Assembly (NCBI GenBank): GCA_943735955.1 | Contig: OX030968.1 | Coordinates: forward strand, 2,328,747-2,392,746 | Direction: 5' to 3' | DNA from: Piscicola geometra | Lineage: Eukaryota; Annelida; Clitellata; Hirudinida; Piscicolidae | DNA: 64,000 nucleotides | Part shown: in pieces, positions 58,501-61,500 of the stretch | How the letters are laid out: the number at the start of each line of letters is the position of its first letter | Position numbering within the stretch: the first letter of the stretch is position 1 | Made by a program: the position numbers and the translations under genes | The notes under the pieces: model-generated | The model's input: only the letters and a program-made list of their open reading frames with translations | What the model was told of the DNA's origin: nothing | Database searches by the model: none

Positions 58501-61500
58501 TTATAGTTGTAACAGACGTTGTCGTTGTCGAATCAGTGGTAGTTGTAATTGTAGTAGACGTTGTAGTGGTCGTATCAGTGGTAGTTGGAGGTGTAGTAGA
58601 CGTTATTGTGGTTGTTTCAGTGGTGGTTGCGGTTGTTGTAGACGTTGTAGTGGTCGTATCAGTGGTAGTTGTAATTGTAGTAGACGTTGTTGTGGTTGTA
58701 TCAGTTGTGGTTGCGGTTGTTGTAGACGTTGTAGTGGTTATATCAGTGGTAGTTATAGATGTAACAGACGTTGTCGTTGTCGTATCAGTGGTAGTTGTAA
58801 TAGTAGTAGACGTTGTGGTGGTCGTATCAGTGGTAGTTGTAATTGTAGTAGACGTTGTTGTGGTTGTATCAGTGGTGGTTGCGGTTGTTGTAGACGTTGT
58901 AGTGGTCGTATCAGTAGTAGTTATAGTTGTAACAGACGTTGTCGTTGTCGTATCAGTGGTAGTTGGAGGTGTAGTAGACGTTGTTGTGGTTGTATCAGTA
59001 GTGGTTGCGGTTGTTGTAGACGTTGTAGTGGTCGTATCAGTGGTAGTTGTGACTGTAGTAGACGATGTAGTGGTCGTATCAGTGGTAGTTGTAATTGTAG
59101 TAGACGTTGTTTTGGTAGTATCAGTGGTTGTTGCGGTTGTTGTAGACGTTGTAGTGGTCGTATCAGTGGTAGTTATAGTTGTAACAGACGTTGTCGTTGT
59201 CGTATCAGTGGTAGTTGGAGGTGTAGTAGACGTTGTTGTGGTCGTATCAGTGGTAGTTGTAATTGTAGTAGACGTTGTTGTGGTTGTATCAGTGGTGGTT
59301 GCGGTTGTTGTAGACGTTGTAGTGGTCGTATCAGTGGTAGTTGTAATTGTAGTAGACGTTGTACTGGTCGTATCAGTGGTAGTTGTAAATGTAGTTGACG
59401 TTGTTATGGTTGTATCAGTGGTGGTTGCGGTTGTTGTAGACGTTGTAGTGGTCGTATCAGTGGTAGTTGGAGGTGTAGTAGACGTTGTTGTGGTCGTATC
59501 AGTGGTAATTGTAATTGTAGTAGACGTTGTTGTGGTTGTATCAGTGGTGGTTGCGGTTGTTGTAGACGTTGTATCAGTTGATGTTATAGTTGTAACAGAT
59601 GTTGTCGTTGTCGTATCAGTGGTAGTTGTAATTGTAGTAGACGTTGTAGTGGTTGTATCAGTGGTAGTTGTAATTGTAGTAGACGTTGTTGTGGTTGTTT
59701 CAGTGTTGGTTGCGGTTGTTGTAGACGTTGTAGTGGTCGTATCAGTGGTAGTTATAGTTGTAACAGACGTTGTCGTTGTCGTATCAGTGGTAGTTGTAAT
59801 TGTAGTAGACGTTGTAGTGGTCGTATCAGTGGTAGTTGGAGGTGTAGTAGACGTTATTGTGGTTGTTTCAGTGGTGGTTGCGGTTGTTGTAGACGTTGTA
59901 GTGGTCGTATCAGTGGTAGTTGGAGGTGTAGTAGACGTTGTTGTGGTTGTATCAGTGGTGGTTGCGGTTGTTGTAGACGTTGTAGTGGTCGTATCAGTAG
60001 TAGTTATAGTTGTAACAGACGTTGTCGTTGTCGTATCAGTGGTAGTTGGAGGTGTTGTAGACGTTGTTGTGGTTGTATCAGTAGTGGTTGCGGTTGTTGT
60101 AGACGTTGTAGTGGTCGTATCAGTGGTAGTTGTGACTGTAGTAGACGATGTAGTGGTCGTATCAGTGGTAGTTGTAATTGTAGTAGACGTTGTTTTGGTA
60201 GTATCAGTGGTTGTTGCGGTTGTTGTAGACGTTGTAGTGGTCGTATCAGTGGTAGTTATAGTTAAAACAGACGTTGTCGTTGTCGTATCAGTGGTAGTTG
60301 GAGGTGTAGTAGACGTTGTTGTGGTCGTATCAGTGGTAGTTGTAATTGTAGTAGACGTTGTTGTGGTTGTATCAGTGGTGGTTGCGGTTGTTGTAGACGT
60401 TGTAGTGGTCGTATCAGTGGTAGTTGTAATTGTAGTAGACGTTGTACTGGTCGTATCAGTGGTAGTTGGAGGTGTAGTAGACGTTATTGTGGTTGTTTCA
60501 GTGGTGGTTGCGGTTGTTGTAGACGTTATTGTGGTTGTTTCAGTGGTGGTTGCGGTTGTTGTAGACGTTGTAGTGGTCGTATCAGTAGTAGTTATAGTTG
60601 TAACAGACGTTGTCGTTGTCGTATCAGTGGTAGTTGGAGGTGTAGTAGACGTTGTTGTGGTTGTATCAGTAGTGGTTGCGGTTGTTGTAGACGTTGTATT
60701 GGTCGTATCAGTGGTAGTTGTGACTGTAGTAGACGTTGTAGTGGTCGTATCAGTGGTAGTTGTAATTGTAGTAGACGTTGTTGTGGTTGTATCAGCTGTG
60801 GTTGCGGTTGTTGTAGACGTTGTAGTGGTTATATCAGTGGTAGTTATAGTTGTAACAGACGTTGTCGTTGTCGTATCAGTAGTAGTTGTAATTGTAGTAG
60901 ACGTTGTGGTGGTCGTATCAGTGGTAGTTGTAATTGTAGTAGACGTTGTTGTGGTTGTATCAGTGGTGGTTGCGGTTGTTGTAGACGTTGTAGTGGTTGT
61001 ATCAGTAGTAGTTATAGTTGTAACAGACGTTGTCGTTGTCGTATCAGTGGTAGTTGGAGATGTAGTAGACGTTGTTGTGGTTGTATCAGTAGTGGTTGCA
61101 GTTGTTGTAGACGTTGTAGGGGTCGTATCAGTGGTAGTTGTAACTGTAGTAGACGTTGTAGTGGTCGTATCAGTGGTAGTTGTAATTGTAGTAGACGTTG
61201 TTGTGGTTGTATCAGTGGTGGTTGCGGTTGTTGTAGACGTTGTAGTGGTTATATCAGTGGTAGTTATAGTTGTAACAGACGTTGTCGTTGCGGTATCAGG
61301 GGTAGTTGTAATTGTAGTAGACTTTGTGGTGGTCGTATCAGTGGTAGTTGTAATTGTAGTAGACGTTGTTGTGGTTGTATCAGTGGTGGTTGCGGTTGTT
61401 GTAGACGTTGTAGTGGTTATATCAGTGGTAGTTATAGTTGTAACAGACGTTGTCGTTGTCGTATCAGTTGTAGTTGGAGGTGTAGTAGACGTTGTTGTGG